Shown here: one piece after another, positions 7,372 through 16,358 of the stretch
Position numbering within the stretch: position 1 is the first letter of the stretch
Layout of the letters: the number at the start of each line of letters is the position of its first letter
Origin: JBBIPA01 sp037443085
GTDB taxonomy: Bacteria > Chloroflexota > Dehalococcoidia > GIF9 > UBA5629
Direction of reading: 5' to 3'
Assembly (NCBI GenBank): GCA_037443085.1
Contig: JBBIPA010000002.1
Coordinates: 1-64,000 of the forward strand
Length of the DNA: 64,000 bases
Notes under the pieces: model-generated
Database searches by the model: none
Told to the model about the DNA's origin: nothing
What the model saw: only the letters and a program-made list of their open reading frames with translations
Made by a program: the position numbers and the translations under genes

Positions 7372-9192
7372 TTAGCTTACTTTCTCCCGTCGGTAGAATT
7401 GGATAATGTCGCCGGCCTGGAAATCGTTGAAGTTTTCAACTCCAACCCCGCACTCCTGCCCTGTGGGCACCTCTTTCACATCGTTCTTAAAGCGTTTCAA
7501 ACTACTGACGCGTGATTCGACCAGCGTTTCGCCTTTGCGAATAACTCGAGCCAGGGAGTCTCGTCCTATTCTTCCCTCTTTCACCATAACACCGGCAACC
7601 TTGCCTTTCTTGCCAGTGTCAAAGACAGCCTTTATTTCAGCCAGTCCGTCTATGATCTCGGCATAGGTCGGCTCGAGCATGCCCTTGAGCGCCTTTTCCA
7701 CATCCTTGACCATATCGTATATCACGTTGTAGTAGCGTATCCTTATCTTCTCCAGGTCAGCAAGGCGCTGTGCCCCTGGCTCAGGCCGGGTGTTGAAGCC
7801 GATAACGATGCCACTGGAAGCAAGTGCCAGCATCACATCACTCTCGGTAATGCTGCCACTGCTGGCGTGAATCACTCTCACCTTAATCTGTTCGCTGGCT
7901 AGCTTTTCCAGGGAATCCTTAATTGGCTCAATACTGCCCTGGACGTCCGTTTTGAGTATGATATTGAGGTCCTTCACCTGGCCGCCGCTGTTTACCTGTG
8001 CTGAGAAGTCGCTCAAACTCAGTGTCCGGGCAGTGGGGGCAAACGCCTGTTGTGTGCTCTTGCGCTTGTCCAGCAGGGCGCGTGCCTCGCGCTCATCGTT
8101 CACCACTTTGAAGGTATCCCCAGCAAGTGCCACCTCGTTCAATCCCAGGACTTTCGCTGGGGTTGACGGTTCTGCCGTTTTGATAGGCTTTCCGGCGTCG
8201 TTGAACATGGCTTTGACCTTGCCATGGGTATTGCCGATAACGACGATATCACCTATCTTGAGCGTGCCTTTCTGCACCAGGAGTGTTGCCAGTGGCCCCA
8301 TGGTCTTGTCCAACTTGGCTTCAATGGCTACGCCCTCAGCCGGCCCATCCGGCTTAGCTTTTAGCTCGAGGACATCGGCGAGTACCAGCAGGTTTTCCAG
8401 AAGGTCGTTAATGCCCTGTTGTTTCTTTGCCGATATGGGAACGCAGATGGTATCTCCGCCCCACTCTTCGATGACCAGGTCCAGGTCAGAGAGCTGCTGT
8501 TTTATCTTGTCCAGGTTAGCGGTAGGCTTATCTATTTTATTGATAGCCACTACTATGGGCACTCCGGCAGCCTGGGCATGATGAATAGCCTCCACCGTTT
8601 GCGGCATAACGCCGTCATCGGCGGCGACTACCAGGACGGCAATGTCAGTAGCCTGAGCACCTCGAGCTCTCATGGCGGTAAATGCCTCGTGGCCTGGCGT
8701 GTCCAGGAAGGTGATTTTGCGCCCGTCCATCTCCACCTGGTAGGCTCCGATATGCTGGGTAATGGCACCTGCCTCGGTAGCGATGACGTTGCTCTGGCGA
8801 ATAGCATCGAGAAGGCTGGTCTTGCCGTGGTCAACATGTCCCATGATGGTAATTACCGGTGGGCGCGGAGCCAGTTTGCCGCCCTTGGCTGTTTTTGCAG
8901 TTGGCGCTGGTTTGGATTTGGCTGGTGCTGGCTGCCGTTTCACTTTGAAACCATAGTTCTCAGCGATCACTGAAGCCACATTGAAATCAATGGTCTGATT
9001 AATATTGGCCATGAGACCGTTTCTCATCAGTTGCTTGATGATGTCGACGGCAGTAACCTCCAGGAGTTCGCCCAGTTGCTTTACAGTTAACACAGGCGGC
9101 AGGCTAACCTGCTTTGCTGCCTGCGTGCCTGGCTTCGCAGCCTGACGCTCCTGGTTTGGCTCCATAACGGCCTCTTGTTTCCTCTCTGTCAT
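7372..9192 (-). CDS. infB: Translation initiation factor IF-2 (short form)
   Basis: IF-2 is the GTPase that places initiator tRNA on the 30S subunit and promotes subunit joining. The 606-residue protein has an IF2_N domain near residues 32-83, a short Ala/Pro/Lys linker, and G1 GHVDHGKTSLLDAI near residue 117. G3 is DTPGHEAF, G4 is NKIDK, and domains II-IV are complete. The long N-terminal extension of proteobacterial IF-2 is absent, as in many Chloroflexota. The start overlaps the stop of the upstream gene by 4 bp (ATGA). Confidence 0.97.
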   Translation of the reverse strand: MTERKQEAVMEPNQERQAAKPGTQAAKQVSLPPVLTVKQLGELLEVTAVDIIKQLMRNGLMANINQTIDFNVASVIAENYGFKVKRQPAPAKSKPAPTAKTAKGGKLAPRPPVITIMGHVDHGKTSLLDAIRQSNVIATEAGAITQHIGAYQVEMDGRKITFLDTPGHEAFTAMRARGAQATDIAVLVVAADDGVMPQTVEAIHHAQAAGVPIVVAINKIDKPTANLDKIKQQLSDLDLVIEEWGGDTICVPISAKKQQGINDLLENLLVLADVLELKAKPDGPAEGVAIEAKLDKTMGPLATLLVQKGTLKIGDIVVIGNTHGKVKAMFNDAGKPIKTAEPSTPAKVLGLNEVALAGDTFKVVNDEREARALLDKRKSTQQAFAPTARTLSLSDFSAQVNSGGQVKDLNIILKTDVQGSIEPIKDSLEKLASEQIKVRVIHASSGSITESDVMLALASSGIVIGFNTRPEPGAQRLADLEKIRIRYYNVIYDMVKDVEKALKGMLEPTYAEIIDGLAEIKAVFDTGKKGKVAGVMVKEGRIGRDSLARVIRKGETLVESRVSSLKRFKNDVKEVPTGQECGVGVENFNDFQAGDIIQFYRREKVS

Positions 9193-9503
9193 GCTTCCTT
9201 CTTCGGCAAACTCCGGGCAAAGTCTAATAGTGCCTGGCGGTTTTCCAGACTGAGCCTGGTGCGCAGCGCATAATCCAGACGCCCTTTATTTACGCTGGTA
9301 TCCCAGCATTCCAATCTGGGGCACAGATAGGCTCCGCGGCCTGATTTCTTGCCGCGCGGGTCTACCTCGACGATATTCTCGATATTAACCACCAATCGGA
9401 TTAGCTCCCTCTTATCCCTCTTATCCCTGCACACTATGCAGCTACGCTGGGGTATATGCCTGGGCTTAAGGGCTTGGGGCGTGCTTTTACTCCGCGATTT
9501 CAT
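9189..9503 (-). CDS. rnpM: YlxR/RnpM family RNA-binding protein
   Basis: A 104-residue small basic protein with the YlxR core PQRSCIVCRDKRDKRELIRL and DPRGKKSGRGAYLCP, normally encoded between nusA and infB. The family binds RNA and, in Bacillus, modulates RNase P. The start at the second ATG of ATGAGGATG is chosen because GGAAG lies 6 bp upstream; it overlaps the end of nusA by about 17 bp. The motif Cys-x-x-Cys (CIVC) is present. Confidence 0.9.
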   Translation of the reverse strand: MKSRSKSTPQALKPRHIPQRSCIVCRDKRDKRELIRLVVNIENIVEVDPRGKKSGRGAYLCPRLECWDTSVNKGRLDYALRTRLSLENRQALLDFARSLPKKEA

Positions 9504-10887
9504 CCTCATCTTCCGAATAGTAAGCTCGCTTTGCCCGTGTTTTCTTGGGCTTTAGCTCCTTTGCTTTTAGCTCTGCTTCCTTCTTGCCCTTGCCGGCTCT
9601 CTTTTTGGCTGCGGCTGCTTTCCCCGGGAGTATATCCTCAGCGAAACGTATCGTGGGCGCACCTGTTTCCCCAGTCTCCTTTTTTGATGAGGTGAGCACC
9701 AGCTTAATGTCGGTGATAGGCAGAGGTTCAGTCTCCTTTGTTTCTTCAACGGGCTCAACAGATTCCGCCTCTTCTTCCATGGCTAGTTCAGCGACCGGCT
9801 CAGCAGCGGCCCTTTCTGCTTCAGCTTTAGCCTCTTTGGCGGCTCTCTCTGCTTCCAGAGCGGAGGCGCTCTTGATATCTATTCTCCAGCCGGTGAGCTT
9901 GGCTGCCAGGCGGGCATTTTGCCCTTCTTTTCCGATAGCCAGCGACAGCTGCTTGTCAGGCACACCCACCAGAGCTGTGGTCTCTGCCTCATTAAGCTCC
10001 ACACTGGTCACCTGCGCCGGGCTGAGGGCATTGGCGATGAGTACCTTGGGGTCATCAACCCACAGGATGACGTCTATCTTTTCGCCGTTGAGCTCGTTCA
10101 CGATATTTTGTATTCTGATACCGCGTAGACCAACGCAGCAGCCTACGGGGTCAATGCCCTCCTGGCGCGCGGCGACTGCTACCTTACTGCGGTATCCTGG
10201 CTCGCGTGCCAGAGCTTTCAGCCCGACTGCGCCGCTATGAATTTCGGGAACCTCAAGCTCCAGCAGCTTCCGTAGTAACTCGCGATGGGAACGTGACACG
10301 ATTATCTGGGGTCCCTTGGGCGACTTGGTGACTCCCATCAGGTAGAGTTTCAATCTCTGTCCCACGCGGTAGCGTTCGTTATGGATTTGTTCGGCAGGTG
10401 GCAGTATTGCCTCAGCCTTACCCAGGTCAATATAGATGTTGTCGGGGGTAATCCGCTGAATCATGCCGGTGACGATGTCACTCTCCCTGCCGGTGAACTC
10501 CTCGTAAATAGCGTGATGCTCTGCTTCGTGCAGGCGCTGGAGAATGACCTGTCGTGCCGTTTGAGCAGCGATGCGGCCGGCATTCGGCGGCGTGGCTTCT
10601 ATGGTTAAAGTGTCGCCAATCCTGGCGTTCTTATCGATTTTGTGAGCGGCAGCAAGCGTTATCTCATTGACGGCGTCGGCTACTTTTTCAGCTACCGTCT
10701 TTTTGACGTAGACTTTCACTCCGCCAGTGTTCGGGTTGATTTTTACTGCGAGGTTCTGGTTAGGGGCGAAACTATCCTTCCTATAGGCTGAGATGAGCGC
10801 TGACTCTACTGCTGCCAGCACCACCTCTCTGGACAGGTTCTTCTCAGCCGATAGTTGGGTAATGGCGACCATAAATTCAGATTTCAT
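9487..10887 (-). CDS. nusA: Transcription termination/antitermination factor NusA
   Basis: The 466-residue NusA opens with MKSEFMVAITQLSAEKNLSR, the family N-terminus; an upstream TTG in frame is less likely. After the N-terminal domain come S1 (SDIVTGMIQRITPDNIYIDLG, broken here only by this description), then KH1/KH2 with VAARQEGIDPVGCCVG and LSLAIGKEGQNARLAAKLTG. A charged tail of about 115 residues follows, first Glu/Ala rich and then Lys/Arg rich, ending in EDEDEIAE. It is the first gene of the operon; rimP, usually just upstream, is not in this window. Confidence 0.95.
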   Translation of the reverse strand: MKSEFMVAITQLSAEKNLSREVVLAAVESALISAYRKDSFAPNQNLAVKINPNTGGVKVYVKKTVAEKVADAVNEITLAAAHKIDKNARIGDTLTIEATPPNAGRIAAQTARQVILQRLHEAEHHAIYEEFTGRESDIVTGMIQRITPDNIYIDLGKAEAILPPAEQIHNERYRVGQRLKLYLMGVTKSPKGPQIIVSRSHRELLRKLLELEVPEIHSGAVGLKALAREPGYRSKVAVAARQEGIDPVGCCVGLRGIRIQNIVNELNGEKIDVILWVDDPKVLIANALSPAQVTSVELNEAETTALVGVPDKQLSLAIGKEGQNARLAAKLTGWRIDIKSASALEAERAAKEAKAEAERAAAEPVAELAMEEEAESVEPVEETKETEPLPITDIKLVLTSSKKETGETGAPTIRFAEDILPGKAAAAKKRAGKGKKEAELKAKELKPKKTRAKRAYYSEDEDEIAE

Positions 10888-10931
10888 CGCACATCGGCTC
10901 CCATCTCTATTTGCCAATTTTCCCCATCAAC

Positions 10932-10961
10932 AAAAAAGTGGGTGCAAAGCCCCACTTTTTT
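10932..10961 (-). terminator. Leader terminator/attenuator upstream of nusA
   Basis: AAAAAAGTGGG and CCCACTTTTTT form an 11-bp stem with an 8-nt loop, ending in a T-run on the minus strand about 45 nt before the nusA ATG. It lies between the mapped promoter and nusA, so it can only act as an attenuator. Feedback control of the nusA operon through NusA-dependent termination in the leader is known in other bacteria; here it is inferred. Confidence 0.68.
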
Positions 10962-10988
10962 GAACGAGTTTTTCAGTTGGCAACAATT

Positions 10989-11017
10989 AGTTTACCATAA
11001 CTGGACTATAAATGCAA
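10989..11017 (-). promoter_or_regulatory. Promoter of the nusA-rnpM-infB-rbfA-truB operon
   Basis: TTGCAT (11017-11012), a 17-bp spacer and TAAACT (10994-10989) fit a sigma-70-type promoter. Transcription would start near 10982, giving a leader of about 95 nt that contains the terminator hairpin. Confidence 0.6.
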
Positions 11018-11098
11018 CCTGCCCAATCTTGGTTCGGTTGATGATGGACAATTAGCAAGCGGTAAAATATAGGCGGCGATGGCGGGAGCAAGCAGCTT

Positions 11099-11788
11099 TT
11101 AGCTCTTGAAGTCGCTCTTTTCTTTAATATCTTCCAGGGAAACCAGGCCTGACCGCAGCGCTTCAACCAGCGCCTCGCTGCGGGAGGCGACGTTCATCTT
11201 GGTGAAAATATGGGACATGTGAGCTTTGACGGTGCGCAGGCTCAGGCACAATCTTCTGGCAATCTCTTTATTTCCCATGCCCGTAGCCAGCAGCTTCAGC
11301 ATCTCCTTTTCACGTTCGCTGAGCAACTCATTTGTCCGGGGCTTCGCTGCTCCCACCGACTTGAGCATAGCCCTCTTGAGCAGCTTTTCGATTATTTCCG
11401 GGTGGAGCACCGATTCACCAGCGCGTATGGCTCGCACTGCTTCCACCAGGTCCTGACCTCGTGCACTTTTCAGCAGGTAACCCGCAGCGCCGGCTTCAAG
11501 CAATCCCAGGACATAGTTATCATCATCGTAGGCAGTCAGGATGAGGATGGCTATATTGGGGCTGGTGGCTTTTATTCTTTTGCTGGCCTCAATGCCATTG
11601 AGCTTGGGCATGAGGATATCCATGATGACCACGTCTGGCTGTAGTTGCGAAGCCTTGGCGACAGCTTCCTCGCCGTCATTGGCTTTGCCCACCACTTCCA
11701 TGTCCGGTTCTTTGGACAGCGTCTGACCAAGAGCTTCGCAAAGCAGCGGATGGTCGTCGGCAATCAGGATTTTGGTCTTAAGCTTCAA
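11099..11788 (-). CDS. NarL/LuxR-type response regulator (orphan)
   Basis: The 229-residue regulator has a receiver domain (acidic pair in ILIADDHP, phospho-Asp in VVIMDILMP, Thr/Lys switch in ILTAYDD and YLLKSA). A LuxR-type HTH follows (LSEREKEMLKLLATGMGNKE, RTVKAHMSHIFTKM). The start is TTG with AAAAGG 8 bp upstream. No kinase gene is adjacent, so the cognate sensor is unknown. It resembles the two other NarL-type regulators in this window at 18814 and 28457. Confidence 0.92.
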   Translation of the reverse strand: MKLKTKILIADDHPLLCEALGQTLSKEPDMEVVGKANDGEEAVAKASQLQPDVVIMDILMPKLNGIEASKRIKATSPNIAILILTAYDDDNYVLGLLEAGAAGYLLKSARGQDLVEAVRAIRAGESVLHPEIIEKLLKRAMLKSVGAAKPRTNELLSEREKEMLKLLATGMGNKEIARRLCLSLRTVKAHMSHIFTKMNVASRSEALVEALRSGLVSLEDIKEKSDFKS

Positions 11789-11909
11789 ACGTGAAACCTT
11801 TTCATCAGTTACTTAATTAGTAGGAATTATAAGGCATACGAGCTAAAACAGCCAACATTTGCGTAGTAACTCTAGTACTTTTGTCCATGCTGTGTTGTAT
11901 GGCGGATGT

Positions 11910-11941
11910 ACTTTGGGGCAGGGCTAAAGTTGTACCAAAGT
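11910..11941 (+). promoter_or_regulatory. Inverted repeat upstream of the FNT channel operon
   Basis: ACTTTGG and CCAAAGT are separated by 18 bp in the 245-bp gap between the response regulator and the small protein gene. It could be a binding site for a dimeric regulator. No strong -35/-10 pair was recognised in this gap. Confidence 0.25.
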
Positions 11942-12033
11942 TAGCACGGCAGACCGATGAAGTACGTTGGGTTCGCTGGTATAGTGTGAATAGAAATGAA
12001 ACGTATAACATATTGCAACAAGGAGGTGTTGAA

Positions 12034-12360
12034 ATGCATAAGCTAGTTGATAGGCCAATCGAAGAAACCATGAAAGAGGTAGAGGAGCTGGTGAAGGGGC
12101 GGGCTCCCGTCCGCAGGGATGGGTTAACTGGTAAAGGCACCATTTTGACGGTGCTGAGCAGAGCCGCCGATGAGCCCAAATTCCTGAGCCGTATGGCTGA
12201 TAATCCCCATGAAGCCCTGAAAGAGTACTATACCCTGACTACTGAAGAGAAAGCGGCTCTGGCCAGCGGTGATATCAAGAAAATTGAGGGCTGGGTGGGC
12301 AAGCTGGATGAGCGCCTGGCTACCTGGCTCTGGTGCCGACTCAGCCAGGAGAAATGGTAA
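12034..12360 (+). CDS. Small protein sharing its C-terminal domain with the adjacent FNT channel
   Basis: A 108-residue soluble protein starting at ATG 12034 after an AAGGAGGTG ribosome site; the longer frame beginning at 11881 has no such site. Residues about 35-108 align with the C-terminal tail of the next gene: both contain ADN-x-HEAL, KAALASGD and end in RLSQEKW. The domain is helical by composition and vaguely recalls the small LigA/Os-type domains of extradiol dioxygenases, but I cannot assign it. The 31-bp gap to the channel gene suggests one operon and an interaction or regulatory role. Confidence 0.8.
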   Translation: MHKLVDRPIEETMKEVEELVKGRAPVRRDGLTGKGTILTVLSRAADEPKFLSRMADNPHEALKEYYTLTTEEKAALASGDIKKIEGWVGKLDERLATWLWCRLSQEKW

Positions 12361-12391
12361 AAATCGAGAGAAAGAACGAGGAGAATAAGAG

Positions 12392-13642
12392 ATGTCGAGT
12401 TCAAGACTACTCGGGAAAGAAGTGGCGCAAGTGGATACCTTGAGACCAGTGGCGGTTGTCGAGGAGGTATCCGCAGTTAAAACCGCTCTGGAAGAGCTGA
12501 AGAAGTGCGCCAATCCGGAATGCAAGACGCCAGCCGAAATGGCGGTGAAGATGGAAGCCGTCGGTGTGACCAAGTCGAAAGGCGATTTCTGGAGTCTATC
12601 GGTACTGGGCATACTGGCAGGGTTCTTTATTGGCCTGGGTGCCATGTTTTGTACCCTGGTGACTACTGATATCAATATCGGTTTCGGGTTGACCAAGCTG
12701 GTCGGTGGACTGGTGTTCTCGCTAGGCCTGATTCTGGTGGTGCTGGCGGGTGCCGAGCTGTTCACCGGCAACGTCCTCATGTTGGGCAGCCGGCTCAGTG
12801 GCAAGATTACGGTGGGCAAGATGCTGCGCAACTGGGCTATCGTCTATTTTGCCAACCTCGTCGGTGCTGTGCTGCTGGTCGTTTTAATCTACTATAGTAA
12901 TTTCTGGACGATGGATGCCTACAAGGTGGGCGCCAATGCTATGGTAATAGCAAATGCTAAAGCCAGCCTGGCATTCTGGCCGGCACTGGTCCGGGGTATC
13001 CTGTGCAATATCCTGGTTTGTTTAGCAGTGTGGCTCTGCTTCGGAGCGCGCACCACCATTGATAAAGTGTTCGCCATCGTTTTTCCCATCACGGCCTTCG
13101 TTGCCTGCGGTTTCGAGCACAGCATCGCCAATATGTACTTCATCCCCATGGGCATCGCTCTGTCCGCTAATGCGGAAGTGCTCAAGGCTGCTGGCCTGGC
13201 GGCCAACCAGGTGACCAACCTCGGTGTCATGGGGTTTGTGGGCAATCTGGTGCCGGTGACCATAGGCAACATCGTGGGCGGCACTCTGGTCGGCGGTGTC
13301 TACTGGTTTGCCTACCTGCGCAAGGAGCGCGCTGCTGAGATGATGGCGGCACGCCCCTGGCTGCAAACCATCATGTCCCGGCGTATTGAGCCTAAACCGG
13401 CTTATGTGGATGCCGAAACCAAAGCCCTGGTTGCGGTGCTGGCTAAAGCCAGGGATGATGCTGGCTTCCAGGCGAAGCTGGCAGACAATACCCACGAGGC
13501 GCTGGCTGGATATAATCTCAGCCATGAGGCAAAGGCAGCGCTGGCAAGCGGCGATGTGCGCTGGCTGGAGTCTAAAGTCGGTGTGCTGGATGACCCCCTG
13601 AGGACCTGGCTTACCTCTCGCCTGTCTCAGGAAAAGTGGTAA
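12392..13642 (+). CDS. Formate/nitrite transporter (FNT/FocA) family channel with extra C-terminal domain
   Basis: The 416-residue protein has an N-terminal cytoplasmic segment of about 65 residues with CANPEC, then an FNT core of six helices (about residues 68-310). The core has the signatures ELFTGNVLMLGS, RGILCNILVCLAVWL and GFEHSIANMYFIP. After the core it carries about 75 extra residues that match the small protein encoded just upstream. FNT channels pass formate, nitrite or hydrosulfide; formate fits an anaerobe with hydrogenase/Hdr enzymes but is not proven. GAGGAG precedes the ATG. Confidence 0.9.
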   Translation: MSSSRLLGKEVAQVDTLRPVAVVEEVSAVKTALEELKKCANPECKTPAEMAVKMEAVGVTKSKGDFWSLSVLGILAGFFIGLGAMFCTLVTTDINIGFGLTKLVGGLVFSLGLILVVLAGAELFTGNVLMLGSRLSGKITVGKMLRNWAIVYFANLVGAVLLVVLIYYSNFWTMDAYKVGANAMVIANAKASLAFWPALVRGILCNILVCLAVWLCFGARTTIDKVFAIVFPITAFVACGFEHSIANMYFIPMGIALSANAEVLKAAGLAANQVTNLGVMGFVGNLVPVTIGNIVGGTLVGGVYWFAYLRKERAAEMMAARPWLQTIMSRRIEPKPAYVDAETKALVAVLAKARDDAGFQAKLADNTHEALAGYNLSHEAKAALASGDVRWLESKVGVLDDPLRTWLTSRLSQEKW

Positions 13643-13667
13643 TAGATAGTTTTCTCCCCTTTTACGG

Positions 13668-13706
13668 AGTGGTGATGGCTGATTCAGCCATCACCACTTT
13701 GTTTTT
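13668..13706 (+). terminator. Rho-independent terminator after the FNT gene
   Basis: AGTGGTGATGGCTGA and its exact reverse complement form a stem of up to 15 bp, followed by TTGTTTTT. It lies 25 bp after the channel stop codon and overlaps the end of the convergent DnaJ-like gene. Confidence 0.88.
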
Positions 13707-14334
13707 AGGGACTGGCTTTGCCTATATGGGGTTGGGGCAGCTTTGCCGCCAGTTGCTCCAGGAGCTCTCGCTGGTGCTCATCGAGAGATGTCGGCGTGAG
13801 CACCGTTACATGCACCAGCAGGTCACCCGTGTTTTTCTTGCCAAAGCGGGGAATGCCTTTGCCTTTGAGGCGGAAAATTTTGCCGGTCTGGGTGCCCGGC
13901 GAGATTTTTAATCTGGCTTCTTCCTTCAACGTGGGCACCATCACTTCAGTACCTAGGGCAACCTGGGGAAAGTTCAGGGACAGCTCATAGATGATGTCAG
14001 CGCCGGCGCGGCGGAAAAGCTTATGTGCCTTCACTGAGACCAGGACGTCAAGCTCTCCGGGGATTTTACCTTTTTGCTGGGGTGATGCTTTAGGTTTGAC
14101 ATGGAGCTGATAGCCATCCTCGACGCCTGCGGGGATGTCTACCGGAAGAGGGTAGGTCTGATAGAGCCGTCCGGTGCCCTGACACCCGGGGCATACTGCG
14201 GAGCTGGAGCTTTTACCAGAGCCATTGCATGAAGGACATTTCTCGCTGGTTTTGATATCAATGATCTTGTGGCAACCGAAGGCTGCCTCTTCCAGGGAAA
14301 TGCTGACCGCATAGCGGGGGACATGCTCGGCCAT
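13705..14334 (-). CDS. DnaJ C-terminal-domain protein lacking the J domain
   Basis: The 209-residue protein begins where the substrate-binding part of DnaJ begins (RYAVSISLEEAAFGCHK). Its zinc-binding region is halved: only two CxxCxGxG repeats (CPSCNGSGK and CPGCQGTGR) instead of four. The two beta-sandwich domains follow, with FRLKGKGIPRFG and GDLLVHVTV. There is no HPD-containing J domain upstream, so it cannot stimulate DnaK ATPase by the usual route. A holdase role or a degenerate DnaJ are both possible. A TATAAT 6 bp before the ATG and no Shine-Dalgarno suggest a leaderless mRNA. Confidence 0.85.
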   Translation of the reverse strand: MAEHVPRYAVSISLEEAAFGCHKIIDIKTSEKCPSCNGSGKSSSSAVCPGCQGTGRLYQTYPLPVDIPAGVEDGYQLHVKPKASPQQKGKIPGELDVLVSVKAHKLFRRAGADIIYELSLNFPQVALGTEVMVPTLKEEARLKISPGTQTGKIFRLKGKGIPRFGKKNTGDLLVHVTVLTPTSLDEHQRELLEQLAAKLPQPHIGKASP

Positions 14335-14493
14335 AGCTTAATTATATAGCATCTGGATTGAGTAAGGTATAGTAATTACTCTTTCCACTTGTTCCAGGTA
14401 CAACCCCACTCCGGTCTAACATTAATACTGGACTTATTTTCGGGGAAGAGGTCACTAATTATCGGCAAGAATAGTGTGGTGTAAAATAATTCT

Positions 14494-15810
14494 TCATTTC
14501 CCCATGATCAGATTAGGGAGAAACAAAGCAATATTTGGAAAGATTAAGATCAGCACTAAAGCTGTGGCTTGTAACGCAACAAACGGGAACACGGAGCTGT
14601 AAATATCTTTTATTGTAACTCCTGGAGGACTGATGCCTTTCAGATAGAATAGATTCCATCCAAAAGGCGGAGTGATGTATCCCATCTCCAAGTTCATCAC
14701 AAATAATATCCCAAACCATATAAGGTCGTAACCTAATGCGGTTACTACTGGAATATAGATGGGTAATGTAATTAGCGTAATGCCGCTGGGGTCTAAAATC
14801 ATTCCCAGGAGAAAAATAGTGATCTGCATCCCTATAATGATTAATATCGGTGCTAAATTTATATCGGTAATAGTTTTACGGATTAAGTCGGTTGCTCCGA
14901 GTCCATTGTAAATAGATGCAAATGCAGAAGCTGCTGCGATAATCCACATTACCATAGCTGTGGGCTTGAGAGTCTCTATGGCAGCATCTCTTAGGTTGTG
15001 CCAGTTAAATTTGCGATAAATGACGGTACTAATGATACTGGCGAGTGCTCCAAGGGCGGATGCTTCTGTGGGAGTAGCGATTCCAGTAAAAATAGTACCG
15101 AGAACAGCGGCGATAATGAATATTGGTAAGATGACAAACCTTATTGAGTTTATTTTTGTGCTCCAGCTACCTCGATCAGCCAGTGGTAACGCTGGTCCCA
15201 GGTTCGGTTTAAGCAGACATCTAATTCCGATATAGGCTATAAATAAACCTGAGGTCATCAAACCAGGCACTATTCCCCCAATGAACATGCGACCAATAGA
15301 TACCTGTGCAATAACACAATAAATAACCATGGCAATGCTGGGGGGAATTAAGATTCCCAGTGCGCCTCCAGCGAGTATGCATCCGATGGCAATATCTTTG
15401 TTATATCCACGTCTAAGCATGGCCGGTAAAGCTACAGTTCCCATAGTTAAAGTGCCAGCGGCGCTGACGCCACTCATGGCAGCGAAGATGGTGCATATTA
15501 CTACTGTTCCCATGGCTAGGCCTCCATTTACAGGGCCGAACCAGTGATGCATCGTAGTATAAAGAGCATTGGCTATACCGGAGCGTTCCAGGAATTGGGC
15601 CATGAGGATAAATAAGGGAATGCACAGGAGCAGGAAGTTGTTCATATAGTTGAAAACGGAACTCGAGATGACCATTAATGATGTTGGTCCCCAGAGCGTA
15701 AATGCAAAAATAACTGCACCACAGCCAAGACAAAAAACAATGGGAAGTCCTGTTGCTAAAAGTGCGAACAGGAGCAAGAACATTAAGATAGTAATGAGTT
15801 CAACGCTCAA
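14494..15810 (-). CDS. dctM: TRAP transporter large permease subunit DctM
   Basis: The 438-residue, very hydrophobic protein of the DctM family forms the ion-coupled translocation channel with about 12 helices. Family features include GLPIVFCLGCGAVIF near the start, GVSAAGTLTMG, GGALGILIPPSIAMVIYC and GMILDPSGITLI. TTG is the start and overlaps the dctQ stop by 11 bp. It is the last gene of dctP-dctQ-dctM. The gene is more AT-rich than the surrounding core genes. Confidence 0.95.
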   Translation of the reverse strand: MSVELITILMFLLLFALLATGLPIVFCLGCGAVIFAFTLWGPTSLMVISSSVFNYMNNFLLLCIPLFILMAQFLERSGIANALYTTMHHWFGPVNGGLAMGTVVICTIFAAMSGVSAAGTLTMGTVALPAMLRRGYNKDIAIGCILAGGALGILIPPSIAMVIYCVIAQVSIGRMFIGGIVPGLMTSGLFIAYIGIRCLLKPNLGPALPLADRGSWSTKINSIRFVILPIFIIAAVLGTIFTGIATPTEASALGALASIISTVIYRKFNWHNLRDAAIETLKPTAMVMWIIAAASAFASIYNGLGATDLIRKTITDINLAPILIIIGMQITIFLLGMILDPSGITLITLPIYIPVVTALGYDLIWFGILFVMNLEMGYITPPFGWNLFYLKGISPPGVTIKDIYSSVFPFVALQATALVLILIFPNIALFLPNLIMGK

Positions 15811-16306
15811 TTTTGGTTACCCCGGTAATAACAAAAAGATTTCTTATAAAATCTGCAATAATCTGTAATATAAGCAAAGATGTGCCTATAGGAATCATCA
15901 ATTTCACAGGATATACCGGTACATGCCATATCGTATCTGACATTTCCAGCCACTTAATCGAGCTTGAAGCCATACCTATCGATTTCCAGAGCAGGGCACT
16001 ACAAAAAATTAGAGCAAATATTGTTGTACTTACATCTATCAAGGCTTTTCTTTTTACTGACAGACGGCCGTAAAAGAGATCCATATTTACCATTGCTTTG
16101 TTCTTCAGGATATAGCCACCAGCTAGAACCCACATTGTTCCGAAAACATACAAGCTCAATTCATGAACCCATATTGTCGGACTGTTAAAAACACGTCGCA
16201 TGATAACTTCATAAACGATTATGAGCATGATGACGATTACAAACAGACTAATGATTCTGCCTAGCCATTCATTAATGTAGTTTATCGAATTTATTATTTT
16301 AGACAT
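15800..16306 (-). CDS. dctQ: TRAP transporter small permease subunit DctQ
   Basis: A 168-residue protein with four hydrophobic helices and the DctQ-family pattern VYEVIMRRVFNSPTIWVHEL near residue 30. It partners DctM in the membrane and is needed for uptake of the ligand delivered by DctP. It lies 100 bp downstream of dctP, after a strong hairpin, and overlaps dctM. Confidence 0.92.
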   Translation of the reverse strand: MSKIINSINYINEWLGRIISLFVIVIMLIIVYEVIMRRVFNSPTIWVHELSLYVFGTMWVLAGGYILKNKAMVNMDLFYGRLSVKRKALIDVSTTIFALIFCSALLWKSIGMASSSIKWLEMSDTIWHVPVYPVKLMIPIGTSLLILQIIADFIRNLFVITGVTKIER

Positions 16307-16358
16307 TTGAATCAGTCTAAATTTGGAATAAAAATACTTGACTAAATATGTTAAGGGT

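Noticed and set aside
11881..12360. Long version of the small FNT-associated protein
   Set aside because: The added N-terminus is unlike a protein start and lacks a ribosome site. ATG 12034 has a strong AAGGAGGTG.
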